NCBI GenBank assembly: GCA_014729445.1
Contig: WJJX01000101.1
Location: forward strand, 1 to 21,573
Origin: Candidatus Moraniibacteriota bacterium
Lineage (GTDB): Bacteria > Patescibacteriota > Minisyncoccia > CAIUEV01 > JAHKAQ01
DNA: 21,573 nt
Reading direction: 5' to 3'
Shown here: positions 1 through 7,436 of the stretch, piece by piece
Position numbering within the stretch: the stretch's first letter is position 1
Layout of the letters: the number at the start of each line of letters is the position of its first letter
The notes under the pieces: generated by a model
Databases searched by the model: none
The model's input: only the letters and a program-made list of their open reading frames with translations
What the model was told of the DNA's origin: nothing
Position numbers and translations under genes: made by a program

Positions 1-400
1 CGAATCGAGCAAAGGCTTTGCCGACCTGCCCGGCCTGACGAGCTGTTTTAATCTGATCAATCTGACGGCCGCCCTGAATGAATTCAAAAATCCGCCAAAA
101 ATCGTTTTGATGTTTGACAAAAATTTCTCCTTTTTGATTCTTGACAGGAGTCAAAAGCGCTTGGTTTTTTTTAGCTTTTTTCTCAAGATGAGCATGGCAG
201 ATTTCAAAATTTCTTGCCAGCGTTTTTATCCTAAATTTGGGATTTATAATCTGGGCGATGAACTTTTTTCTTTGGCCTTTAAAAGCCGCCTCCATCAAAT
301 GAGTCTTGTTGATTTTACCTTGACCGTATTCTTTGAAAGCATAAATCCTGTCAAAAGAATAGCTTTTAAAAATTTTTTCTATTTTCTTTAGTTTGTCCAT
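1..400 (-). CDS. Phosphotransferase (APH/NahK-like sugar kinase) family protein, N-terminal part
   Basis: Open from ATG at 400 to the window edge; 133 residues are visible and the C-terminal catalytic half lies outside. The N-terminal lobe shows YGQGKINKTHL near residue 25, then FIAQIINPKF, then CHAHLEKK and LTPVKNQKGEIF, and then WRIFEFIQGG. This order matches the N-lobe of phosphotransferase-family sugar kinases such as N-acetylhexosamine 1-kinase, where YGsGhIN..yl is the nucleotide loop. The expected role is cytosolic ATP-dependent sugar phosphorylation, but substrate cannot be told from this half. An ATG seven bases upstream is out of frame and soon meets a stop. It lies 61 bases downstream of the co-oriented 176-aa gene and may share its transcript. 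Family call is fairly safe; specificity is inference. Confidence 0.7.
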   Translation of the reverse strand, partial: MDKLKKIEKIFKSYSFDRIYAFKEYGQGKINKTHLMEAAFKGQRKKFIAQIINPKFRIKTLARNFEICHAHLEKKAKKNQALLTPVKNQKGEIFVKHQNDFWRIFEFIQGGRQIDQIKTARQAGQVGKAFARF

Positions 401-461
401 TTTGCATTAAAAGAATAAGCTCGATTTTTTTATTTGATTTTCTTTACCGACTAAAATAATA

Positions 462-992
462 TTAATTGAAGAAGTTAAGAAGCAGTCCCATCTCTTCCTC
501 AGTGAAGTTAATCTTTTTCTCTGTGAGCTTATTTGAATCTGAACGAGATATTTTTAGAGGAGGTTCGAAGCATATTTTTTCAACTCTTCTCTCTTTTCGT
601 TCTAAAAGTGCCTTAATATACAACAGGGCTTTTTTAAGCACCAAGTTTCTAAAATTTTCATAAAATTCCCCTTCTTGATCAGTTTTTCGCGTAGCCATGA
701 CAACAACAGAGTCCTGGGAATTTTTACTATGAATTAATGAAATATTCAAATTTATATGACCACCAGGTTCAATGATTTTAAAACTTAGCCGCTCAACGGT
801 ACAATTATGCTCAGCCATATCAAGCTCCCATCTTCTACCCTCAACAGAATACACCTCAGACTTCGTCCTCATCTCTTTAATTATGGCATGTTTTTTATCT
901 TTCGAAGGCACCTCTTCCCACTCAAGGGAAAAGAATTGGAACTTACGAAAATCCGGTAATTCTTCTCTTTCAACTTTTTTTTCAAATCCCAT
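462..992 (-). CDS. Hypothetical protein, 176 aa
   Basis: Not recognised. The product is hydrophilic and highly charged, with no signal peptide or membrane segment, so it is probably cytosolic. The middle alternates beta-like stretches (VERLSFKIIEP, HINLNISLIH, DSVVVMATRK) and is followed by an amphipathic helix with KKALLYIKALLERKERR, which suggests a small alpha/beta fold. Only one or two cysteines occur and no catalytic motif is visible. A good promoter (TTGATC, 17 bases, TATAAC) sits directly upstream, supporting expression. The gene is first in a minus-strand pair with the sugar-kinase-like gene. Its gene status rests on length, the promoter and the protein-like composition. Confidence 0.55.
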   Translation of the reverse strand: MGFEKKVEREELPDFRKFQFFSLEWEEVPSKDKKHAIIKEMRTKSEVYSVEGRRWELDMAEHNCTVERLSFKIIEPGGHINLNISLIHSKNSQDSVVVMATRKTDQEGEFYENFRNLVLKKALLYIKALLERKERRVEKICFEPPLKISRSDSNKLTEKKINFTEEEMGLLLNFFN

Positions 993-1030
993 AAAATAAA
1001 AATTAAAATTCCTTTTTAAACTCTACTCTT

Positions 1031-1059
1031 GTTATAGTACTTAATCCTTTTTTGATCAA
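1031..1059 (-). promoter_or_regulatory. Sigma70-type promoter for the 176-aa gene
   Basis: Read on the minus strand, TTGATC (1059-1054) and TATAAC (1036-1031) are separated by exactly 17 bases. Transcription would start around 1025, about 33 bases before the ATG at 992. It is back to back with the plus-strand promoter at 1074-1101, only 14 bases separating the two -35 boxes. Confidence 0.5.
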
Positions 1060-1073
1060 ATTTTTTATGTTTA

Positions 1074-1101
1074 TTGACATTTTCGGCTTTTATTTTATAT
1101 T
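1074..1101 (+). promoter_or_regulatory. Sigma70-type promoter upstream of the interrupted ParB-like gene
   Basis: A perfect TTGACA (1074-1079) and TATATT (1096-1101) are separated by 16 bases. The predicted transcript starts near 1108, about 38 bases before the ATG at 1146. This is the best promoter match in the window and argues that 1146 was the original start of the downstream gene. Confidence 0.55.
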
Positions 1102-1145
1102 TTAAAAATAAACCTGTCTATATTTTATCCAAAAAATTCGCTTTT

Positions 1146-1751
1146 ATGAATAAAATAAGCACTTTGGAAATTTTAAAAAATTTTTATTACAGCTAAGAAA
1201 AACTGAGCGAGCTTTTAAACAAGAAAAAATTTAGGGATCCGAAAGCATTTGAAAAGGAATTAAGCCTCGGCGTTAAAGAATTGAAATATCTTTCCAAATT
1301 CGAACTTTTGAACCTGAAATTATACCGATGGAGACACGACGATTATTTTAATTCAAACTGGAGATTTGAAAAAATAAAACTATCCGAACTGGGAGTATGG
1401 CCTAAAATGAGCGGAATCCCCGATAATTTCTGCGTCGGCAATCTCTGCCAGACTGCCGAATGTATTAAAAGATTACTCAAAAAAAAGGACCGGAAATATC
1501 AGAAATTGTTTGAAAAAATCGATAAGCTGCTGCCTTATGTCAAAATTATTAACCGGTATTTGCCGTTGATTGTCATCAAAAACGGAAACATACGAACCAG
1601 CAGAAGAAATTTTAACTTCTTCAAATATCACCAGACTCTATATGATATCGACGACGGAAACCATAAAGCTATTGCTTTGGCCTTGCTCGGTGAAAAATCG
1701 GCCAATGCTTATGTCGGGGAAAGGGTCTTTAATAACGAAATCCTGTTTTAA
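1146..1751 (+). pseudogene. ParB/sulfiredoxin-like domain protein, interrupted by an in-frame TAA
   Basis: From ATG at 1146 the frame reads 16 codons (MNKISTLEILKNFYYS), meets TAA at 1194-1196, and then continues in the same frame without a stop to TAA at 1749-1751. Residues after the stop are protein-like at once (EKLSELLNKKKF). The C-terminal part has the ParB-like signature YDIDDGNHKAIALALLG followed by NAYVGE, resembling the small ParB/Srx-fold domains that contain D-G-(N/E)-H-R/K. Removing the stop gives about 200 residues. The segment from 1197 has no ATG or GTG until a TTG at 1281, which would give a shortened 156-aa product. A recent nonsense mutation is the simplest reading; reinitiation at TTG 1281 behind a 16-residue leader peptide is the alternative. 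A sequencing error cannot be excluded. Confidence 0.5.
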
Positions 1752-1796
1752 ATAAACGATCAGCCCGGCTTTATTTATATTTAATTGCCAAATTTT

Positions 1797-1825
1797 GTTA
1801 CATAATTTTAATTTTAATATATAAT
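1797..1825 (+). promoter_or_regulatory. Candidate promoter for the 431-aa gene
   Basis: GTTACA (1797-1802) and a perfect TATAAT (1820-1825) are separated by 17 bases, about 34 bases before the ATG at 1859. The surrounding sequence is very AT-rich, so chance matches are possible. Confidence 0.4.
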
Positions 1826-1858
1826 TAAAGATATTAAATTAATATCAAGATCTCATTT

Positions 1859-3154
1859 ATGCTTGAATCTATTTTTCAAAAAAAAGAAACAGAGCCAAAT
1901 GAAATTAGTCATTTGCAAGAAAAATTGTTGCACATTAAAAAAGAATTGATGAGGCTCAATCCAGAAGACAAAACAAATTGCAAGGAAGATATCTTATTTT
2001 CAAAAATTTTTGAAACCGAAACAAAGCTTGAAAATAAGCTAATTGATAGAAAAAGAAAAATTACAGAAAATTCTAAGAAATATAAAAATATTATGCAAGG
2101 CACCGACCTTGAATCCAAAAAAAGAATGCGAGCATTTCAAGCTGGTTTAAAATCTTTGCATGTAGATGAAAAAGAAATTAAAGATTTTATTTCAAGCCTG
2201 GATTTAGAAGAAGATGACGAGTTTAATAAAACTGATTTGACATCTCAAATATTTAAACATCTGAACTATTTAACTTTTTTGGACAGATTAATTAAGAATA
2301 AAATTTTATCGGAAGAGGAAAAAAAAATGATTAATGCCCACATGATAAAGCCCGATTCAGAAAAGGACAAATATGCAATTGAGCCTCGAATTGCGATGGA
2401 ATTAGAAAATCAACTGAACTTTTTGGGCGATTTTAATCAAACCAACCTTCCTTTGAAGAAGAAACTAGCCATTCTTGCGGCGGCAATTTCAATAGGCAGT
2501 GCCTCCCCCGCTTTTGCCGATGGCCGAGACTTGGGCTGGACCGGTTTTCAAGTCCAAGGCGCAAATGAAACTGAAATTTTAACTGATTTAAAGCAAACTC
2601 CTCATTCAGAACAAGTCTATGATTTTATTAAAAAAAACTATCAACAAGGCGATGAGGTTTTTTACGAGCCAACAGATAAATTCGGGGCAGAGAGAATTAC
2701 TCTTGTTAGAACCATTGATGGCAGGAAGGAAATATTTGAGTTATACATTAAAAAGGAAAAAAAATCTGTTCCTTTAGATTATCCGGCTTTTGAGTCCAAG
2801 CAAGAATGGATCCAAAATTTCAATTCCAAGGTTAAGAATTTTTTAATAAGACGTGGATTTAGTTTGACAAACAGCTTTTTTGGTAAGGCAGGTAATGAAT
2901 TTGAAAGAGAATATTTAAAAATTTGGGTCGTTGATAAGAATTATTTTGAAAAAAATAAAAACAATCTGAGAATAATCCAAGTCAGTAATTCCGCGACAGG
3001 TGAAAGTTATAGTTTATATTATTCGCCTCCTTCAGATATAAAATCACCCCATAAGATTTTGGATGTGGCTCCCAATGACGATACCTATCTTAATGAGATA
3101 AAGCCGGGAGATCCTGAGTATAATAGTATAGTGGCTATTTTTGATGATCTTTAG
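1859..3154 (+). CDS. Hypothetical protein with coiled-coil N-terminus and an internal signal-peptide-like segment, 431 aa
   Basis: Not recognised by family. Residues 1-75 are heptad-rich and charged (coiled-coil likely), and 75-195 are helical and hydrophilic. At about 199-220 lies a textbook secretory segment: LPLKKK, a short hydrophobic core (LAILAAAISIG), then ASPAFA followed by Asp221, which fits a signal peptidase I site. The remaining 210 residues are a hydrophilic, mixed alpha/beta domain with many aromatics. A signal peptide some 200 residues into a protein is unusual. It may act as a single membrane anchor separating a cytosolic coiled-coil domain from an outside domain, or mark a fused or mis-started gene. 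No ATG lies just before the segment, but Met184 (ATG) in RIAMELENQ could serve as an internal start. The gene ends with TAG and is convergent with typA. Confidence 0.65.
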   Translation: MLESIFQKKETEPNEISHLQEKLLHIKKELMRLNPEDKTNCKEDILFSKIFETETKLENKLIDRKRKITENSKKYKNIMQGTDLESKKRMRAFQAGLKSLHVDEKEIKDFISSLDLEEDDEFNKTDLTSQIFKHLNYLTFLDRLIKNKILSEEEKKMINAHMIKPDSEKDKYAIEPRIAMELENQLNFLGDFNQTNLPLKKKLAILAAAISIGSASPAFADGRDLGWTGFQVQGANETEILTDLKQTPHSEQVYDFIKKNYQQGDEVFYEPTDKFGAERITLVRTIDGRKEIFELYIKKEKKSVPLDYPAFESKQEWIQNFNSKVKNFLIRRGFSLTNSFFGKAGNEFEREYLKIWVVDKNYFEKNKNNLRIIQVSNSATGESYSLYYSPPSDIKSPHKILDVAPNDDTYLNEIKPGDPEYNSIVAIFDDL

Positions 3155-3163
3155 GAAATAAAG

Positions 3164-4945
3164 TTAATTTTTCCTTCGATTTCGCATCCTTTCCGTTTCG
3201 CTTAAATGTTTTTTTCTAATCCGTACATTTTGGGGCGTGATTTCCAGATATTCATCGTTATTTATGATTTCTAGGCCTTTTTCGATAGTGATTTCCATTG
3301 GCGGGGTTAAATTGATGGCGTCGTCGCTGCCTGAAGCGCGCACATTAGTCAGATTTTTGCCTTTGATGGGGTTAACGGTCATGTCCTCGCCTTTGGCGGT
3401 GTTGCCGATCACCATGCCTTCGTATACCTCGGTGTTGGGTTTGACGTAGAGTCTGCCTCTTTGCTGGAGGTTGTCTAAGGCGTAACCCAGGGCTTTGCCG
3501 GTTTGGCCGCTAATCATTGAACCGGCTCCCCTGGTTTTTATCTCCCCGACATAAGGCTTAAAGCCAATCATTCTGGAAGTTAAGGTGCCTTCGCCTTTGG
3601 TGTCGATTATAAATTGGCTTCGATAGCCTAGAATAGCTCTGGTCGGGGCCTCAAAAATTATTCTTGCCCAATTTTCTTTTTGCTTCATTTCAACCATTTT
3701 GGCTTTTCTTTTGCCCATTTTCTCAATAATGGTTCCCGACATTTCCAAAGGAAGATCGATAATAATTTCCTCAAAAGGTTCAACTTTTTGACCGTTTTTT
3801 TCTTTGATAATGACCTCGGGCTTGGATACTTGAATTTCATAGCCTTCGCGACGCATATTTTCAAGCATCACCGCAAGGTGGAGTTCGCCGCGGCCGAAAA
3901 CCTTATAGTGATTTTTTTGGGAAAAATCGATTTTTAGACCGACGTTGATTTCGATTTCTTTTTGGAGGCGTTCCAAAAGCTGTTTGTTGGTAACAAATTC
4001 TCCTTCCCGGCCGCAAAAAGGGGAATCGTTAACTAAAAAATTAACCGAAATAGTCGGCTCATCGATTTTAATCGCTTCCATTGGTTCGACATTTGCTTGA
4101 TCGGTTACGGTTTCACCGATAAAAATATCCTCGATGCCGGCGATCATTACGATGTCGCCGGCTTCGGCTTCCTGGATTTCTTTTCGATTTAGGCCTTCAA
4201 AGGTGAAAATTTTAATGATTTTGCTTTTTCTCGTTTGGTTATCGGGTTTTTTGACAAAAACCCCGCCGGGTTTTAAAATTCCCGCCCAAACTCTGCCGAT
4301 GGCCAATCGGCCCAAATAATCGTCGTAAGCCAAACTGAAGGGCTGAAATTTTAACGGTTTTTGGGTTTCCGGTCTGGCCTTGGGAATATACTTCAAAATT
4401 GCCTCAAGCAAGGGAGTTAGATCTTTAGAATCTTGATTTGGCTCGGTTTTGGCGATTCCCTGTTTAGCAATGGTATAGATAACTTTGAAATCAAGCTGTT
4501 CATCGTTAGCGCCCAAGTCCAAAAACAACTCGAATATTTCCTCCTCGACTTCTCCAAGCCGGGCGGCGGGTTTATCAATTTTATTTATGACCACAAGAGG
4601 TTTTAGGCCGATTTCAAGAGCTTTTTTTAACACAAAACGGGTTTGAGGCATAGGCCCTTCCTGAGCGTCGACTACCAAAACAACACTATCAATCGAACGA
4701 AGAACCCGTTCAACCTCGGAGCCAAAATCGGCATGGCCGGGGGTGTCGACAATGTTTATTTTGATGTCTTTGTAAAAAACAGAGGTGTTTTTTGAATAAA
4801 TGGTAATACCTCTTTCTTGTTCTAACTTATCGCTATCCATGCTCGCTTCGTCGGAAATCATATCGGTTTGCCTCATTAAAGCCTCGGTAATGGTGGTTTT
4901 TCCGTGGTCGACATGAGCGATGATAGCCAGATTTCTGGTTTCCAT
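3164..4945 (-). CDS. typA: GTP-binding translation factor TypA/BipA
   Basis: Full-length ribosome-associated GTPase of the EF-G-like family, 593 aa (typical length about 600). It binds the 70S ribosome and is linked to ribosome assembly and stress or cold growth. The G domain is intact: AHVDHGKT at 10-17 (P loop), ERGIT at 44-48 (switch I Thr48), DTPGH at 67-71 (switch II, with the catalytic His71) and NKID at 121-124. Translation-factor beta-barrel, EF-G domain III/V-like and TypA-specific C-terminal regions follow (GRGELHLAVMLENMRREGYE, then GTLTSRM, then NVRASGSDD). ATG at 4945 is the first residue before the conserved RNLAIIAHVDHGK, so the start is secure. It is transcribed divergently from the pilin-peptidase run and ends nine bases from the convergent 431-aa gene. 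A 30-base hairpin lies in its leader. Confidence 0.97.
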   Translation of the reverse strand: METRNLAIIAHVDHGKTTITEALMRQTDMISDEASMDSDKLEQERGITIYSKNTSVFYKDIKINIVDTPGHADFGSEVERVLRSIDSVVLVVDAQEGPMPQTRFVLKKALEIGLKPLVVINKIDKPAARLGEVEEEIFELFLDLGANDEQLDFKVIYTIAKQGIAKTEPNQDSKDLTPLLEAILKYIPKARPETQKPLKFQPFSLAYDDYLGRLAIGRVWAGILKPGGVFVKKPDNQTRKSKIIKIFTFEGLNRKEIQEAEAGDIVMIAGIEDIFIGETVTDQANVEPMEAIKIDEPTISVNFLVNDSPFCGREGEFVTNKQLLERLQKEIEINVGLKIDFSQKNHYKVFGRGELHLAVMLENMRREGYEIQVSKPEVIIKEKNGQKVEPFEEIIIDLPLEMSGTIIEKMGKRKAKMVEMKQKENWARIIFEAPTRAILGYRSQFIIDTKGEGTLTSRMIGFKPYVGEIKTRGAGSMISGQTGKALGYALDNLQQRGRLYVKPNTEVYEGMVIGNTAKGEDMTVNPIKGKNLTNVRASGSDDAINLTPPMEITIEKGLEIINNDEYLEITPQNVRIRKKHLSETERMRNRRKN

Positions 4946-4963
4946 TGAGATAAAAAGAGTTTT

Positions 4964-4990
4964 AAAAAACCGGCGAACGCCGATTTTTTT
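4964..4990. promoter_or_regulatory. Terminator-like hairpin in the typA leader
   Basis: AAAAAAC, then CGGC-GAAC-GCCG, then ATTTTTTT: a short GC stem flanked by A and T tracts, able to act on either strand. On the minus strand it lies 20-40 bases before the typA ATG and is followed by TTTTTT, so it could be an attenuator or a 5' stabilising hairpin. With the candidate promoter at 4991-5019 it would sit almost at the transcript 5' end. Confidence 0.4.
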
Positions 4991-5019
4991 ATTTTATAGA
5001 GATTTTTTGGAAAAGACAA
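4991..5019 (-). promoter_or_regulatory. Candidate typA promoter
   Basis: On the minus strand TTGTCT (5019-5014) and TAAAAT (4996-4991) are separated by 17 bases. A perfect TTGACA also occurs at 5054-5049 but has no good -10 box at normal spacing. The choice between them is uncertain. Confidence 0.35.
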
Positions 5020-5077
5020 ATTATTTACATTGTGACACCTAATTTTGCTGTCAATGACTGATAATGGTTGGAAGTTT

Positions 5078-5275
5078 AATTTATTGCCGAGATTTTGAAG
5101 GTTGGTTTTGGATTTGATCAAAAACCCTCCCCCAACCCCTCCCTTCATCAGGGAGGGGGCGTTATATTTTAGCTTAAACCAAATATTTTCAGGCTCCTTC
5201 CCTGATGAAGGGAAGGTCGGGATGGGTTTTTTGCGTCCAGGCCAAAACCAACCTTCAAAATCTCGGCAATAAATT
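5078..5275. mobile_element. 198-bp palindromic MITE/REPIN-like element
   Basis: Perfect 34-bp terminal inverted repeats lie at 5078-5111 and 5242-5275; the left one begins AATTTATTGCCGAGATTTTG. Inside are two GC-rich hairpins in opposite orientation: CCCCTCCCT/AGGGAGGGG at 5136-5158 with loop TCATC, and CCTTCCC/GGGAAGG at 5196-5216 with loop TGATGAA. The two loops are reverse complements of each other, so the unit is an inverted pair of REP-like palindromes, with imperfect pairing also between the arms. There is no coding capacity and no clear target-site duplication. It sits between the divergent typA and pilin-peptidase promoters. A non-autonomous transposable element or REPIN is inferred from structure alone. 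Confidence 0.65.
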
Positions 5276-5302
5276 CTTAATAACCCCCCATTGGCTTGTC
5301 CC

Positions 5303-5331
5303 TTGTAAGAAACGACATGAAGTAATAAAAT
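5303..5331 (+). promoter_or_regulatory. Candidate promoter for the pilin-peptidase/dus run
   Basis: TTGTAA (5303-5308) and TAAAAT (5326-5331) are separated by 17 bases. The predicted start is near 5338, about 26 bases before the ATG at 5364. It lies just outside the palindromic element. Confidence 0.35.
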
Positions 5332-5363
5332 GTAACTAATCAATTAAAAAATAAGCATCAAAA

Positions 5364-6329
5364 ATGAAAAGGATTATTCTTTTTTTGTCTCTGGCTTTAA
5401 TGACGGTTTTTTCCCTAAATTATCGTTTTGTTTGGGCGGGGACCGATTCGATTGTTCCCTGCGGACCAAGCAGCGAACCTTGTACCATGTGTCATTTTGT
5501 CGAAATGATTCAAAATGTCTTTGACCTTGTTTTTAAGATTTCCTTGGCTTTTGCGCTTCTTTTTATCGTGGTTGGCGGGATTATGTATATTGTCTCGGCC
5601 GGAAATGAAGGGCTAATGGGGACGGCTAAAAATGCGATTAAATTTAGCCTGGTCGGCTTCGGGATAATTTTGTTGGCTTGGGTGATTGTGAATACTCTGG
5701 TTGGAATTTTACAGTATAAGACCAGCGGGAGCTGGTGGGACCTGGAACTAACCTGCGAACAAACCGCAGGGACCGGAACTTTTGCCGGCATCACCCATAC
5801 TCCTCTGGATGAAGGAGATGACTCTGTTCCAGACCCCGGCACCGGCGGAGAACCAACCAAGAATCCAATAGATTGTGAAGATAATGTCCTTTACGGCCAA
5901 GACTCGGCCAGTTTCTGTGCTCAAATATTAAATGATGAAAATTTAACTTATACTAACCTACAGGGTTCTCATGTTGGAGATGACTTAATCCAATGTGCCA
6001 GCGAGGACGGCTGTGTAGAGTCAGGCAAAGACAGTAGCTGTGATGGCGATAATGTTGTCTTAAACAAAGTAATGTTAAAAGGTTTACTGTGCGCTCTTAG
6101 TGAATATGATGGAGGCGATCATGACATTGGCGTAAGCGCTGTTGCGGGAGGAGAGCATACTAATTGTAGTTCGAATCATTATAGTGGACAGGCTTTGGAT
6201 ATTTCAAGAGTTGACGGTCAAAAGTCAAAATTGAAAGACTTATTCCAAGAATGTTTTGAAGACTTAGGTTGCTCTTACTACGAACCTGAAGTGAGTAGCC
6301 ACCTTCACATAACTTGCCCGGGGGCCTAA
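5364..6329 (+). CDS. VirB2/TrbC-like membrane protein fused to an M15-type peptidase domain
   Basis: 321 aa. Residues 1-25 are a signal peptide (MKRIILFLSLALM, cut after VWA). Two long hydrophobic helices follow at about 50-79 and 92-117, with a short glycine-rich turn between them. That is the layout of VirB2/TrbC pilins and related CPR membrane proteins. After an acidic Gly/Pro linker (about 140-168), a Cys-rich extracytoplasmic domain carries SNHYSGQALDI at 270-280 and SHLHIT at 312-317. This matches the S-x-H-x(2)-G-x-A-x-D ... H zinc site of M15 peptidases (DD-carboxypeptidases, endolysins), with ligands His272, Asp279 and probably His315. The product has 14 cysteines, 13 after the signal peptide outside the membrane, so disulfides are likely. 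Role inferred: membrane-tethered cell-wall hydrolase or pilin-like protein. No VirB4, VirB6 or coupling protein is nearby. Confidence 0.75.
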   Translation: MKRIILFLSLALMTVFSLNYRFVWAGTDSIVPCGPSSEPCTMCHFVEMIQNVFDLVFKISLAFALLFIVVGGIMYIVSAGNEGLMGTAKNAIKFSLVGFGIILLAWVIVNTLVGILQYKTSGSWWDLELTCEQTAGTGTFAGITHTPLDEGDDSVPDPGTGGEPTKNPIDCEDNVLYGQDSASFCAQILNDENLTYTNLQGSHVGDDLIQCASEDGCVESGKDSSCDGDNVVLNKVMLKGLLCALSEYDGGDHDIGVSAVAGGEHTNCSSNHYSGQALDISRVDGQKSKLKDLFQECFEDLGCSYYEPEVSSHLHITCPGA

Positions 6330-6350
6330 ACTTTTATTCTCAAAAGCTCT

Positions 6351-7436
6351 ATGGTTTCATTTTGGCGAAAAATCACAAAACCGATTCTTTGTCTTGCTCC
6401 GATGGCGGGAATCACGGATTGGGGGTTTAGGTATCTTTTGGAGCGATCGGGAGCGGAGGTGGTTTATAGCGAAATGGCTCATGTGACGGCGCTTAAATAC
6501 GATTCAAAAAAAACCTGGGAGCTTTTGGCCTTTTCCAATCAAAAGGCGGCTTACGTGGTTCAGCTTTTCGGCAGGGATCCGGATCACTTCGGCCTGGCCG
6601 CCTCAAGAGTAAACCGGGGCGTCACTTTTGTCGATCTTGAGCCGTATTTAAAAAAAGACCAACCGTTCATAAAAAATCAAATTAAATCGACCGATTATCA
6701 AACAAAAAAACCCGACGGAATCGATATCAATTTCGGCTGTCCGGCCAAAAAAGTCTTCGGCCACGGCTCGGGCGCCGCTTTGATGAAAAACTGGAGAAAA
6801 TCAAGAGAAATTATTAAAAATGTTGTGGGTAATACCGACCTTGCGGTTTCGATCAAGGTTAGAGCCGGAGCGGAAATAAAAGATAATCGGCAGCAAGAAA
6901 CCTTTTATGATATATTGGAATTTTTGGATAGAATTAAGATAAACGAACTGGGAGTAAGCTCGATTATGATCCATGGCAGAACTTTGAAACAAGGTTTTAA
7001 AGGGGAAATCGACTATCGAAAAATCAGGCGGCTTAAAAAGTATTTTAACGCAATTGTGATCGCGAACGGCAACATCAAAGATCTTAGTGGGGCCAAATCG
7101 ACTCTTAAAAAAACCAAGGCCGATGGAATAGCTATCGCAACCGGCGTTTACGGCAACCCTCAAATATTTGAAAAAATGCAAAGCTTGAAAATTAAAAAGG
7201 AACCGTTTAAACTAAGCTTAGATAAACTCGAAACAGTCAAGCTGCATGCAAAATTAAATTATTTAACCAAGCAGAAAAGAGGGATTATCGAAATGAGGAA
7301 GCATCTGCTTTGGTATTTTAAGGGCCTGCCCGATATTAAAATTTTGTATCCCGAAATGGTCAGCGTTGAATCGCCCTTGGATATTCAAATTTTGTTGGAA
7401 AAAATTAAAAAAAAATATTTCAAAAATAATCTTTAA
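6351..7436 (+). CDS. tRNA-dihydrouridine synthase (Dus, DusB-like)
   Basis: FMN-dependent reductase that converts uridine to dihydrouridine in tRNA D-loops, cytosolic. The barrel begins with LAPMAGITDWGFR at 15-27. The catalytic loop is DGIDINFGCPAKKV with the proton-donating Cys130; SIKVRAG, IMIHGRTLKQGF, IANGNI and ATGVYGNP follow in the family order for substrate and FMN-phosphate binding. The length (361 aa) is slightly above usual. About 30 extra residues (roughly 89-120, rich in Lys) separate QLFGRDP from the active-site strand. The C-terminal helical domain is present. ATG at 6351 lies 21 bases after the previous stop and the next gene starts at the base after this stop, so the run is probably one operon. 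Confidence 0.93.
   Translation: MVSFWRKITKPILCLAPMAGITDWGFRYLLERSGAEVVYSEMAHVTALKYDSKKTWELLAFSNQKAAYVVQLFGRDPDHFGLAASRVNRGVTFVDLEPYLKKDQPFIKNQIKSTDYQTKKPDGIDINFGCPAKKVFGHGSGAALMKNWRKSREIIKNVVGNTDLAVSIKVRAGAEIKDNRQQETFYDILEFLDRIKINELGVSSIMIHGRTLKQGFKGEIDYRKIRRLKKYFNAIVIANGNIKDLSGAKSTLKKTKADGIAIATGVYGNPQIFEKMQSLKIKKEPFKLSLDKLETVKLHAKLNYLTKQKRGIIEMRKHLLWYFKGLPDIKILYPEMVSVESPLDIQILLEKIKKKYFKNNL

Noticed and set aside
107..391. 94-codon plus-strand frame opposite the sugar-kinase-like gene
   Set aside because: The minus-strand frame has recognisable kinase motifs; the plus-strand product is Phe-rich shadow sequence.
1194..1196. Stop-codon reassignment as explanation for the internal TAA
   Set aside because: TAA ends typA, the pilins and other intact genes here, and TAG and TGA also end genes, so no recoding is likely.
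5049..5054. Perfect minus-strand TTGACA as typA -35 box
   Set aside because: No good -10 box lies 16-18 bases away; the TTGTCT/TAAAAT pair further down fits better.
4876..5343. 155-codon minus-strand frame across the palindromic element
   Set aside because: It overlaps the secure typA start, runs through the inverted repeats and has repeat-derived Pro/Gly-rich composition with no family resemblance.
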